From positions 372,001-436,000 of the forward strand of contig JACKIV010000001.1 of NCBI GenBank assembly GCA_020638285.1: DNA of 64,000 bases, in the 5' to 3' direction. Of the stretch, positions 16,213 through 23,775 are shown in pieces; position 1 is the stretch's first letter, and each line of letters starts with the position of its first letter. A program made the position numbers and the translations under genes. Source of the stretch: Rhodospirillales bacterium. GTDB lineage: Bacteria > Pseudomonadota > Alphaproteobacteria > Micavibrionales > Micavibrionaceae. Below the pieces are notes generated by a model. That model searched no databases, was not told the origin of the DNA, and saw only the letters and a list, made by a program, of their open reading frames with translations.

Positions 16213-17280
16213 TCAGGCAAAGGCGGCAGGCTGGAATTGCAGAACCCGGCGGTTTGCCAGATCGTCCATCTTGATTTCTGTTCCGGCGGCCACGGCGCGG
16301 GTCAGATTGTCCCGATTAAGGTCAAGGGGTGATTCGACGTTTTGCTTCACGCCGCCGAGATAGGCCTTTGCGTCTTCTGCATTTTTCGTGATCCGGGCGA
16401 TTCTCTGCGTGGCAGGGTCGTCAAAACGAATGCCCGTATCCGCCAGACTTCTGGTCTGCCAGAGTCGCCCCGACAGGGGCTCCTTCGGACCTGCGTCAAG
16501 GGCGAGGGGCGCGGTTGTTTTCTCAATCGGAACCGGATTGCTTGGCGGATATTGAACCGGGGCAAGGTTTTTCGTGTTATAGACTTTTCCCCAATCCGTG
16601 GTTTGCTGGCCCATCGTGGCGGCCGTTCCTTGTCCTTTAAGGGCCGAGTCTCCCGGTGTTGCCGCTCTTGACAGGGCGCGGGCAATGCCAAAGCCTGTCG
16701 TTGCCGCCGCCACAACGGCTCCGGCAGCCGGAGATCCCAAAACAGAGGCGACCCCGATTGCGGCAATATCGCCCCGACCGGGCATGAGCGCCGCCGCGAC
16801 GCCTCTTGTTACCGAAGGAGTCCCCGTTGTCGCAGGGGTGGTTTTTTCGGCACCGTCCTTGCAGACAGTCTGGGCGTTTTGCTTGAGGTCATCCAGTTTA
16901 GACGCAACTCTCTGGCCATCTTCAACCTTCCGTGCGCCATTCTGGTCGACTTCACCCGGTGTCTTTGGCTGGGAAAGCAGATTCGCGGACGGCAGGACAG
17001 ACTCATCGACGTCGGGTTTTTTTACATCGGACGGGGCAGGAGTCGCCGCCGCCGGAGAAAGAGGCGTGTCGATGACGGGGGCGGCCAGAACCGTTATCAG
17101 GTCCGGCTGCGCGGCCATGGACGGGCCATATCCACCCGCTTCGGACAAATCAGAGGCCCGGTCCAGAGCCGAACGCGCAGCGTTTGGATCCTGAAGTCCT
17201 TTGACTCCCAGGCCCACGCCGCCGCCGGACTGTCCGCCTGCGGAGGATGCGCTGCCAAAAATGCTTTTTATCAAGCTCAT
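16213..17280 (-). CDS. Ala/Pro/Thr-rich protein of unknown function (355 aa)
   Basis: I recognise no family. The N-terminus is Gly/Ser-rich (SASSAGGQSGGGVGLG). Residues about 75-110 are Pro/Ala-rich and look disordered. A hydrophobic Ala/Gly stretch near residues 165-205 could insert in a membrane (IAAIGVASVLGSPAAG and after). The C-terminal 130 residues look more ordered and are charged. There is no signal peptide. It sits between aroA and a 290-base region that holds a 14-base palindrome. The base composition matches its neighbours. A secreted or surface-associated protein is possible but unproven. Confidence 0.65.
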   Translation of the reverse strand: MSLIKSIFGSASSAGGQSGGGVGLGVKGLQDPNAARSALDRASDLSEAGGYGPSMAAQPDLITVLAAPVIDTPLSPAAATPAPSDVKKPDVDESVLPSANLLSQPKTPGEVDQNGARKVEDGQRVASKLDDLKQNAQTVCKDGAEKTTPATTGTPSVTRGVAAALMPGRGDIAAIGVASVLGSPAAGAVVAAATTGFGIARALSRAATPGDSALKGQGTAATMGQQTTDWGKVYNTKNLAPVQYPPSNPVPIEKTTAPLALDAGPKEPLSGRLWQTRSLADTGIRFDDPATQRIARITKNAEDAKAYLGGVKQNVESPLDLNRDNLTRAVAAGTEIKMDDLANRRVLQFQPAAFA

Positions 17281-17652
17281 TTCAAACCCGTTTTGTTTCC
17301 ATATATCCCCTTATAAGGGGTAAATCCTTCTATTTTCTTAATAAAGGGCGGGCGATTTACACCCTACGCTTATTCTATCCTGAAACGAAAGGAGAATGCC
17401 AATTTCAGAAGGGATTTTCAAGGATTTTTCCAAAAGCCTGACCTGCCGGTGTGTTTGCGCTGGACATTTTGAAGCCCATTAACCCTGTTATGTCTGCCTT
17501 GGTGTGAGGATCGCATTTTTTCAGGTCCTCGAGTCCTTGCGTTGCGACGCGGAGGGGGCGATAATGGAAAAATCGCCTGATTCACCTTCCAGACCGGGAG
17601 ATTTTCGATCGCGCCGACGCCTACGCTTGTTCTTGTCGATATCGCCGGTGGC
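17281..17652. other. Gene-free stretch between the 355-aa protein and the Na/Pi symporter
   Basis: About 370 bases separate two divergent genes. The left part is AT-rich and holds the perfect palindrome CCCCTTATAAGGGG at 17307-17320, 27 bases before the minus-strand start; it could be an operator. The right part contains the frame problem of the symporter start: an ATG at 17564 opens MEKSPDSPSR in another frame. I see no convincing small gene or RNA. Confidence 0.5.
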
Positions 17653-19344
17653 GTGTGCCTTTTGCTGTGGGGCCTCGCGCTGCTTCGGCTTGGCGTGACG
17701 CGGGGGTTCGGGGCGCAGCTGCACGGCTTTCTGGCGCGCAGCACGAAAAACCGGATTCTGGGGTTTTTCTCCGGAATGGGCGTGACGGCCGTTTTGCAAA
17801 GCTCTATGGCCACGACGTTGATCGTTGCCTCTTTTGCCGGGCAGGGGTTGATCCCCGTCAAGGCCGCTCTGGCCGTCGTTCTGGGGGCGGATGTGGGAAC
17901 GACGCTCGTGGCCCAGCTTTTGTCTCTGAACACGAGCTGGCTCGCGCCGGGATTGATGGTTGTGGGGTTTGGGCTGTTTTCGTTTGCGCGCTCCGGTCTG
18001 TGGAAAAACATGGGACGGGGGCTGGTTGGGTTGGCCCTGATGATGTTTGCGCTGATGTGGATCAAGGGGTCCGCCGCGCCGCTTAGAGAGTCCGATGCCC
18101 TGCCCATTGTTTTCCATTCTCTTCAGGTCGACGGGATTTTCGCCGTTCTGGTGACGGCGGTTTTGACCTGGCTGGTTCATTCGTCTCTGGCCGTTGTGCT
18201 GCTGCTCGTGTCCCTGACCCACAGCGGCGTCGTGCCGCCCGGTCTGGCGCTTGTCATGGTTCTGGGGGCCAATCTGGGCGGGACGATCGCGCCGCTTCTG
18301 GCGACGCTGCGCGATACGCCCCAAGCCATGCGCATTCCGGTTGGAAATCTGCTGATCCGTTTTGCGGGGGTGGCTGCGATTGTGCCGTTCGTCCCGGAAA
18401 TTCAGGGTTTTCTGGAGGATTTCGACCCGAATCCGGCGCGGATGCTGGTGAATTTCCACACGGCGTTCAACATTGCGCTGGCGCTGTGTTTTCTGCCCTT
18501 GACCGGATATGTGGAGCGCTTGACGCGCAAAATCGTGCCAGACAGGCCAGACTCGGACGACCCTGGCAAGCCGAAATATCTGGACGAGCGGGCGCTGGAT
18601 ACGCCGCCCGTCGCACTGGCCAGCGCCGCACGCGAGACGCTGCGCATGGCGGATCTGGTGCAGGGGATGCTGGAGGACACCATCCGGGCGCTCGGCGGGA
18701 CGGATGAAAAAGTCATCGAAAAAATCCGCGAGCGCGACGACGTGGTGGATAAAATCTATTCTTCCGTAAAGCGTTACATGGCGCGGCTCACCCAGGAATT
18801 CATGGACCCGAAGGAAGCCCAGCGTTACATGCAGATTCTGACCTTTGCGACGAATCTGGAGCATTCCGGCGATGTGATCGACAAAAATCTGATGCCCATG
18901 GCTTTGAAAAAAATCCGCAACCGGAAAAGTTTTTCTGAAAAGGGCTTTGCGGAGATCGAGCATATCCACGCCCTGGTTCTGGACAGCGTGCGGCTGGCCC
19001 AGTCGATTTTCATTAGCGGCGATGTGGATCTGGCCCGGCGCCTGATCGAGGAAAAGGAAAAAATCCGTCTGGCCGAAATCAAAGGCTCGACCTCCCATAT
19101 CGAACGGCTGCGCGAAGGCGTGGTCGAGAGCATCGCCACCAGTTCCCTGCATCTGGACATTATCCGCGACCTGCGGCGGATCAACACCTATATGTGTCCT
19201 GTGGCCTATACGATTCTGGAGGAAAAGGGCCAGTTGCGCGAAACGCGGCTGATTGACCCTGCCGAACGCACCCCGAAGAAGGAGGAGGGACGCCATGATT
19301 CATCCCGCGCACCGGACGATTTCAGCGGCCACTGGCTTGAGTGA
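17653..19344 (+). CDS. Na+/phosphate symporter with PhoU-like domain, 5' end uncertain
   Basis: The protein belongs to the PNaS (NptA/YjbB) family and would import or export phosphate with sodium. Two inverted membrane repeats are visible, with QSSMATTLIVA in the first and HSSLAVVLLLV in the second, each followed by a Gly-rich GADVGTT or GANLGGT loop. From about residue 330 a helical PhoU-like domain follows. The GTG at 17653 starts inside the first membrane helix. Codons before it read LVLVDIAGG, as in homologs, back to a stop at 17578 with no ATG, GTG or TTG. A frameshift or a rare start is likely. The end overlaps the ALDH gene by 50 bases. Confidence 0.85.
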   Translation: MCLLLWGLALLRLGVTRGFGAQLHGFLARSTKNRILGFFSGMGVTAVLQSSMATTLIVASFAGQGLIPVKAALAVVLGADVGTTLVAQLLSLNTSWLAPGLMVVGFGLFSFARSGLWKNMGRGLVGLALMMFALMWIKGSAAPLRESDALPIVFHSLQVDGIFAVLVTAVLTWLVHSSLAVVLLLVSLTHSGVVPPGLALVMVLGANLGGTIAPLLATLRDTPQAMRIPVGNLLIRFAGVAAIVPFVPEIQGFLEDFDPNPARMLVNFHTAFNIALALCFLPLTGYVERLTRKIVPDRPDSDDPGKPKYLDERALDTPPVALASAARETLRMADLVQGMLEDTIRALGGTDEKVIEKIRERDDVVDKIYSSVKRYMARLTQEFMDPKEAQRYMQILTFATNLEHSGDVIDKNLMPMALKKIRNRKSFSEKGFAEIEHIHALVLDSVRLAQSIFISGDVDLARRLIEEKEKIRLAEIKGSTSHIERLREGVVESIATSSLHLDIIRDLRRINTYMCPVAYTILEEKGQLRETRLIDPAERTPKKEEGRHDSSRAPDDFSGHWLE

Positions 19345-20821
19345 TGCGGAGATTTCCGGCGGAGACTTGACCGTTTTTTCTCCCGTGGACGGGGCGATGA
19401 TCGGGGCGGTGCGCAGCGCGGATGCCTCCGGCGTGGAAACATTTGTGGGCCGGGCGCGGCGGGCGTTTGCGGTCTGGCGCGCGGTTCCGGCTCCGATACG
19501 CGGAGAGCTGGTGCGTCTTCTGGGCGAGGAATTGCGCGCGGCGAAAGACGATCTGGGGCGGCTGGTTTCGCTGGAAAGCGGGAAAATTCTGGCCGAAGGG
19601 CGCGGCGAAGTTCAGGAAATGATTGATATCTGTGACTTCGCGGTGGGGCTGTCGCGCCAGTTATACGGCCTGACCATGGCGTCCGAACGCCCCGGCCATC
19701 ATATGCGCGAGGTCTGGCACCCGATCGGGCCCGTGGCAGTCATCACGGCGTTTAATTTTCCGGTGGCGGTGTGGGCGTGGAATGCGGCGCTGGCCCTTGT
19801 CTGCGGGGACAGCGTGGTCTGGAAGCCGTCCGAAAAAACGCCGCTTACGGCGCTGGCCTGCCAGAAAATCTTCGACCGGGCGATGGCGCGCTTTCGTGCG
19901 GGCGGACACGATGCGCCGGATCATCTTTCTCAAGTCCTGATCGGCGGGCGCGAGGTCGGCGCGGCGCTCGTGGATCATCCGGATGTTCCGCTGGTGAGCG
20001 CGACGGGCAGCACCGCCATGGGTCGGGCGGTGGCGCGGCGTGTGGCGGATCGGCTGGGGCGGTCTTTGCTGGAGCTGGGCGGAAACAACGCGATGATCGT
20101 TGCGCCCTCGGCGGACTTGTCTCTGGCGGTGCGGGCCATTGTTTTTGGCGCGGTGGGAACGGCTGGCCAGCGCTGCACGACCCTGCGCCGCCTGATCGTG
20201 CATGAGAGCGTGCGCGCACAACTTTTGCCTGCCCTGGTGTCTGCGTACGAGTCTTTGAAAATCGGCTCGCCTTTGTCGCCGGAAACGCTCGTGGGGCCGC
20301 TGATCGACAAGGCGGCGTTCGAGGCGATGCAGGACGCCTTGATGCAGGCGCGGGATCTGTGCGGCGGGACGATCCTGTGCGGGGGGGACCGGGTGGATCT
20401 GCCGGGGCTGGAGGGCGGGTATTACGTTCGTCCGGCCATCGTGGACATGCCGGCGCAGACGGGGGTGATGCTGCATGAGACCTTCGCGCCGATTCTCTAT
20501 GTGGTGGGATATACGGATTTCGATGCGGCGCTGGCGATTCAAAACGGCGTGACCCAAGGGTTGTCGTCATGCATTTTTACCAACGATCTGGCCGAGGCCG
20601 AAGCCTTTGCCAGCGCGCGAGGGAGCGATTGCGGAATCGCCAATGTGAATATCGGGCCCAGCGGGGCGGAGATCGGCGGGGCCTTTGGCGGGGAAAAAGA
20701 CACGGGCGGCGGACGCGAAAGCGGATCGGATTCGTGGAAGGCCTATATGCGCCGCCAGACCCAGACCGTGAATTTTTCCGGGGCGCTGCCTCTGGCGCAG
20801 GGGGTCGAGTTCGGGATCTGA
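19295..20821 (+). CDS. ALDH7-type aldehyde dehydrogenase (alpha-aminoadipic semialdehyde type)
   Basis: The 508-residue enzyme oxidises an aldehyde with NAD(P). The pattern is that of family 7 (antiquitin, AmaB): AFNFPVAVWAWNAALAL, KPSEKTPLTA, LLELGGNNAM with the catalytic Glu, and the nucleophile Cys294 in GTAGQRCTT. Known ALDH7 enzymes act on alpha-aminoadipic semialdehyde in lysine breakdown or on betaine aldehyde. No other lysine-degradation gene is near. A strong GGAGGAGGG site precedes the ATG at 19295, which lies within the end of the symporter gene; the longer frame from 19253 is not needed. Confidence 0.93.
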   Translation: MIHPAHRTISAATGLSDAEISGGDLTVFSPVDGAMIGAVRSADASGVETFVGRARRAFAVWRAVPAPIRGELVRLLGEELRAAKDDLGRLVSLESGKILAEGRGEVQEMIDICDFAVGLSRQLYGLTMASERPGHHMREVWHPIGPVAVITAFNFPVAVWAWNAALALVCGDSVVWKPSEKTPLTALACQKIFDRAMARFRAGGHDAPDHLSQVLIGGREVGAALVDHPDVPLVSATGSTAMGRAVARRVADRLGRSLLELGGNNAMIVAPSADLSLAVRAIVFGAVGTAGQRCTTLRRLIVHESVRAQLLPALVSAYESLKIGSPLSPETLVGPLIDKAAFEAMQDALMQARDLCGGTILCGGDRVDLPGLEGGYYVRPAIVDMPAQTGVMLHETFAPILYVVGYTDFDAALAIQNGVTQGLSSCIFTNDLAEAEAFASARGSDCGIANVNIGPSGAEIGGAFGGEKDTGGGRESGSDSWKAYMRRQTQTVNFSGALPLAQGVEFGI

Positions 20822-20833
20822 AGGGGCGTTTTC

Positions 20834-20857
20834 GTCATCCCCGCGAAAGCGGGGACC
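20834..20857 (+). repeat. REP-like palindrome, copy 1
   Basis: This 24-base unit reads gtcatccccgcgaaagcggg followed by gacc. CCCCGC and GCGGGG pair around a GAAA loop. The same unit occurs inverted at 21059-21082, 23432-23455 and 24875-24898, and in altered form at 23684-23707 and 24830-24852. It lies just after the ALDH stop, so it could also act as a transcript end. Confidence 0.85.
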
Positions 20858-20890
20858 GGCTCAGGGCCGAGCGAGACCATAAAAGAAAAA

Positions 20891-20968
20891 TCTCTCCCCT
20901 CTCCCTTAATCCCTCTCCCCCGTGGGGGAGAGGGAAAGGAGGGCTGGAAGCCCGACAGGGAGAGGGGG
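20891..20968. repeat. CTCTCCC-type interspersed repeat with central palindrome
   Basis: A C/T-rich half (tctcccctctccctt) leads into a perfect inverted repeat at 20911-20934, arms CCCTCTCCCCC and GGGGGAGAGGG around GT. A GA-rich half follows, ending near gacagggagaggg. Repeats of this style are common across Proteobacteria and often appear as false proteins in databases. It lies between two opposed REP-like units (20834 and 21059). Confidence 0.75.
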
Positions 20969-21058
20969 AAATGTTCGATCAAATTACATGAGCCTTTCTA
21001 TATCGTTGTGCGCGTTGTGCTCGCCGTGTTTCAGAAACAGACTTGCAAATCCCGATCC

Positions 21059-21082
21059 GGTCCCCGCTTTCGCGGGGATGAC
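21059..21082 (-). repeat. REP-like palindrome, copy 2 (inverted)
   Basis: This is an exact inverse of the unit at 20834. The two face each other across 201 bases and frame the CTCTCCC-type repeat, an arrangement like a REPIN or BIME. It lies 35 bases past the stop of the tail-spike-like gene. Confidence 0.85.
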
Positions 21083-21116
21083 AGGCAGGGATGCGGGGAG
21101 GGCAGAACACCCGGGC

Positions 21117-23264
21117 TTACAACACGATTTTTCCTGTTCTCAAGGGCATGGTGAGGGCCGAATTATCCCGGACCACGTTCGCGGTGTTCAGGCCGAGCAT
21201 AGCGTCATATCCGTAATAAAGAGTCTCAACTCCCGTGGGCGTCGAGGCCAGGGTCAGGGTGATGGTCGTAGCATTGGTCCGGACGGCGGCGGTGATGGAG
21301 ATGGAGCTGGCCCCGCCAAAGAAGGAAAAGCCCTCGATGCCGCTGGCCGGGGTAAAATCCGTTCCGGAATCGTGCGCGATTGTGACGGCAACGCTCGTTC
21401 CCGTTCTCACCGCGCCGGTCATGCGGGGACCGATCGCGCCGGGGACGGTGTCGCCCGCGGCTTTTGCGATGCACCGCGCCAAACGTGGCCCCAAAGCCGC
21501 ATAGCCCGCATCGTCCGGATGGACGACATCGAACAATCCCACATCATAGGACTCCGGGCCTTCGTGACACCATGTGTAGGTGTCGATCATTTCCTGTTGC
21601 ACCTCGCGCACCGTCTGAACGCCGCCCGTATTTGAAAAAGACGTGCGCCGTCCGATGCGCTGAAAGACCACCTGAACATCGCCGAAGCGCGCGCGGATAT
21701 CACCGAAAATGGCGATCAAGGCGTCCTTGTATTGCTGGCGGGTTGTGGTCAGGCCGATCTGGTGCGAGTCCGCCTCGCCCTGCGCCCAGAACAGGATACC
21801 CGGATTTAACCCTCCCGCGCCGAGATTGTTATAGAACGTGTCGAACGCTGGCCCGCGCGTGGAGGTGGCCAGATCCCACCAGTACAGCGAAGCGTCGGAG
21901 GTTTTGCTCGCCGCCGTTCCGCCCGTCGCCCCGTTGGTAAAGGACGCCACCGTGCGCGGACGCAGGGCGCCCATCGCGGTTGAGAAGGCTGCCACGCCCC
22001 CGGCGCCGCCGCTTTCCTGACTTTCGAAATAGCCCGAGGCCAGAGACTGCCCGCCGCTGACGATCAACAGATCGCCGGGCCTGTTGTGCATCCGGGCGCT
22101 AAGCAGGCCGGGCGTTGCCGAACGGTTGCCGATTTCCACCCGTTCGATATGCCCCCAGAGTGGTTCGCTGATGCTGTTGCGGTGGCCGAAATTGGCTTCG
22201 GTAATCCCGGTCGGGCTCGGGCTGTAGGCCTGCACCCGCGCCACGCCGTTCTGGAGGATGGTTCCCGATCCCGGCTTCCACGCCACGCCCAGCACATGCA
22301 GCGCTCCCGCCCCGTTCGGCACGTCGTTGGACAGGGAATTGAGCGAGACGTTTCCGCTGCGGAACCAGGCCTGAATGTCCTTGTCCGTTTTGTTGACGCG
22401 CACGCCGATCGTCTCGTTGGAATTGCCGGAATGCAGGGTCAGGACGAACTGGTCTGAAGACAGGCCCAGAACCAGAGGACGATATCGCACGGCGGCATAG
22501 CCCTGTTTTTCCGAGAACCAGAATTTTCCGCCCGGCGCGGTGATCTTCACTTCGTCCGCCGCGCGTGTGGCCGCCGCGCCGGATGTGACAATGGCGCTGG
22601 AGCAAAACGCGCCTTCCTCGAGTTGCGGCAGGATGAAATATAAAACTCCGCCCGCGTTGACCTGAAGCCGCAGAAGATTCGTCGTGCTAGAGGGCGTTTC
22701 GTTTTCGAGTTTATAACGTGCGTAAGACGTGCCGGAAAAGGTTGTGTAATTCGATCCCGATCCGTTGCGTTTCAGGCGGGCGATGCTCCCGCCCACAAGG
22801 CGCGCATAAACCGAAAAACTATGCGGGTTCGTGTTGCCCGTCATGCCGTCCAGATCCACGTTGCAATCCACCCCGCCCGCGTCGATCTTGAACACATTGC
22901 CGTTGCCGATCTGGTCCAGACCTGCGGCGGCCAGCGCGGTTGCATCCGTGACGATGCTCAAAGTCGGCGTGCCGCTGGCGACGGTCAAACCCGTGGTCGT
23001 GGTCGGGGAAGCATTATACAGGGTGCATTTGTTCTGGCGGCTACCCTCGACCAGAAGGCCAAGCGGATTGCCCGCCGCGTCATGGTCGAACCGCGCGGCA
23101 TGGGCGGCGAGCGCAACCAGCTTTCCGGAGGCGTTGCGCCGCGTGGCCACGGTGTCGTTGCGGGTATAGGTGATTTCAGAGGGCAAAGCGGCGGTCAGAT
23201 CAAGCGCACGCGCAGCGCCGCCCGACGCGGCAGGCGACAGGCCGCGGCCAAGAGTCATCAGCAT
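21117..23264 (-). CDS. Tail-spike-like protein with SASA/SGNH carbohydrate esterase domain
   Basis: The 715-residue protein looks modular. The first 110 residues (ITYTRNDTVATRR ... ARFDHDAAGNPLGLLVEGSRQN) resemble an N-terminal module of phage and prophage tail-spike proteins. Residues about 110-390 contain one or two beta-rich, lectin-like (concanavalin-type) domains. An SGNH esterase of the sialate O-acetylesterase type follows: GGQSLASG with nucleophile Ser407, LFWAQGEAD near 490, and the Asp/His pair in DVVHPDDAG (His582). About 100 beta-rich residues close the protein. It probably binds a glycan and removes acetyl groups. There is no signal peptide. A good AGGAGA site precedes the ATG at 23264. 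No other phage gene lies nearby. Confidence 0.8.
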   Translation of the reverse strand: MLMTLGRGLSPAASGGAARALDLTAALPSEITYTRNDTVATRRNASGKLVALAAHAARFDHDAAGNPLGLLVEGSRQNKCTLYNASPTTTTGLTVASGTPTLSIVTDATALAAAGLDQIGNGNVFKIDAGGVDCNVDLDGMTGNTNPHSFSVYARLVGGSIARLKRNGSGSNYTTFSGTSYARYKLENETPSSTTNLLRLQVNAGGVLYFILPQLEEGAFCSSAIVTSGAAATRAADEVKITAPGGKFWFSEKQGYAAVRYRPLVLGLSSDQFVLTLHSGNSNETIGVRVNKTDKDIQAWFRSGNVSLNSLSNDVPNGAGALHVLGVAWKPGSGTILQNGVARVQAYSPSPTGITEANFGHRNSISEPLWGHIERVEIGNRSATPGLLSARMHNRPGDLLIVSGGQSLASGYFESQESGGAGGVAAFSTAMGALRPRTVASFTNGATGGTAASKTSDASLYWWDLATSTRGPAFDTFYNNLGAGGLNPGILFWAQGEADSHQIGLTTTRQQYKDALIAIFGDIRARFGDVQVVFQRIGRRTSFSNTGGVQTVREVQQEMIDTYTWCHEGPESYDVGLFDVVHPDDAGYAALGPRLARCIAKAAGDTVPGAIGPRMTGAVRTGTSVAVTIAHDSGTDFTPASGIEGFSFFGGASSISITAAVRTNATTITLTLASTPTGVETLYYGYDAMLGLNTANVVRDNSALTMPLRTGKIVL

Positions 23265-23400
23265 GGGAAATCTCCTGTGTCAGGGACGAGGGGAAAATCA
23301 AGACGGATTTCTGGTGGATATGAATATATTCCTAACATGCTCCGGGCCGGGAGTCAAGAAAATTTTAAGGACCGGGTATTGGTGAAAAAAGAAAGTTAAA

Positions 23401-23496
23401 AACCACAGATGAACGCAGATACCCCAGACCCGGTCCCCGCTTTCGCGGGGATGACGGATCTGATGTATCTGTGTTTATCTGCGTTCATCTGTGGTT
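23401..23496. repeat. ACAGAT-type inverted repeat enclosing REP-like copy 3
   Basis: Two perfect 21-base arms, aaccacagatgaacgcagat plus a at 23401-23421 and its exact complement at 23476-23496, enclose 54 bases. Inside is a complete inverted REP-like unit at 23432-23455. One repeat family therefore seems to have inserted into, or been captured by, another. The arms are built from spaced ACAGAT/GCAGAT hexamers. Confidence 0.88.
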
Positions 23497-23555
23497 CTTA
23501 ATCCTTCTTTTTTTTCACCACAGATGCACACAGATCAACACAGATTTTTATAAAC

Positions 23556-23674
23556 GGAGAGTCCGGTTTTTCACCACGAAGACACGAAGTCTTTGTTTTT
23601 TTATCAATCCCTTCGCGCCTTTGTGCCTTCGTGGTTCAAAATCAGAAGGAGCGCGAAATCTGTATGATTTTTAA
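23556..23674 (+). repeat. ACGAAG-type interspersed repeat, copy A
   Basis: The unit starts ggagagtccgg, continues caccacgaagacacgaag, and returns cttcgcgcctttgtgccttc then gtggttcaaaatcag. It ends near ctgtatgatttttaa. The arms form an imperfect hairpin. A second copy lies at 60452-60578 in the same orientation. Homology extends beyond the hairpin on both sides, so a longer element has been copied. Confidence 0.88.
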
Positions 23675-23729
23675 CGCAAACGAGTTCCCCGTTTTCGCGG
23701 GGATGACAGGAAAGCCTGATCGCTGCGGC

Positions 23730-23758
23730 TTGGATTTTCCCCTCGGGTTGCCTATAAT
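23730..23758 (+). promoter_or_regulatory. Putative sigma-70 promoter of mltG
   Basis: TTGGAT at 23730-23735 and a perfect TATAAT at 23753-23758 are 17 bases apart. Transcription would begin near 23765, leaving a leader of about ten bases before the ATG at 23776, with GGAAGG just upstream of it. Confidence 0.6.
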
Positions 23759-23775
23759 CGCGGTGGAAGGATTTT

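Larger units (their letters stand above)
23265..23775. other. Repeat-filled intergenic region before mltG
   Basis: These 511 bases hold no gene I can support. They contain an ACAGAT-type inverted repeat with a REP-like unit inside it, a second ACAGAT-type fragment at 23516-23546 (three ACAGAT hexamers), a 119-base ACGAAG-type repeat, a degenerate REP-like unit at 23684-23707, and finally the mltG promoter. Short frames here, such as one starting MFICVHLWF, are translations of the repeats. Confidence 0.8.

Noticed and set aside
17521..19296. A 591-codon open frame on the minus strand opposite the Na/phosphate symporter
   Set aside because: It is rich in Arg, His, Gln and Pro as expected of an antisense frame in GC-rich coding DNA. 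The plus strand has clear family motifs.
23471..23674. Small proteins starting MFICVHLW and similar
   Set aside because: These are readings of ACAGAT- and ACGAAG-type repeats, a known source of false proteins.
20822..23775. Prophage remnant
   Set aside because: Only one tail-spike-like gene is present; no integrase, capsid, terminase or attachment-site duplication is visible.
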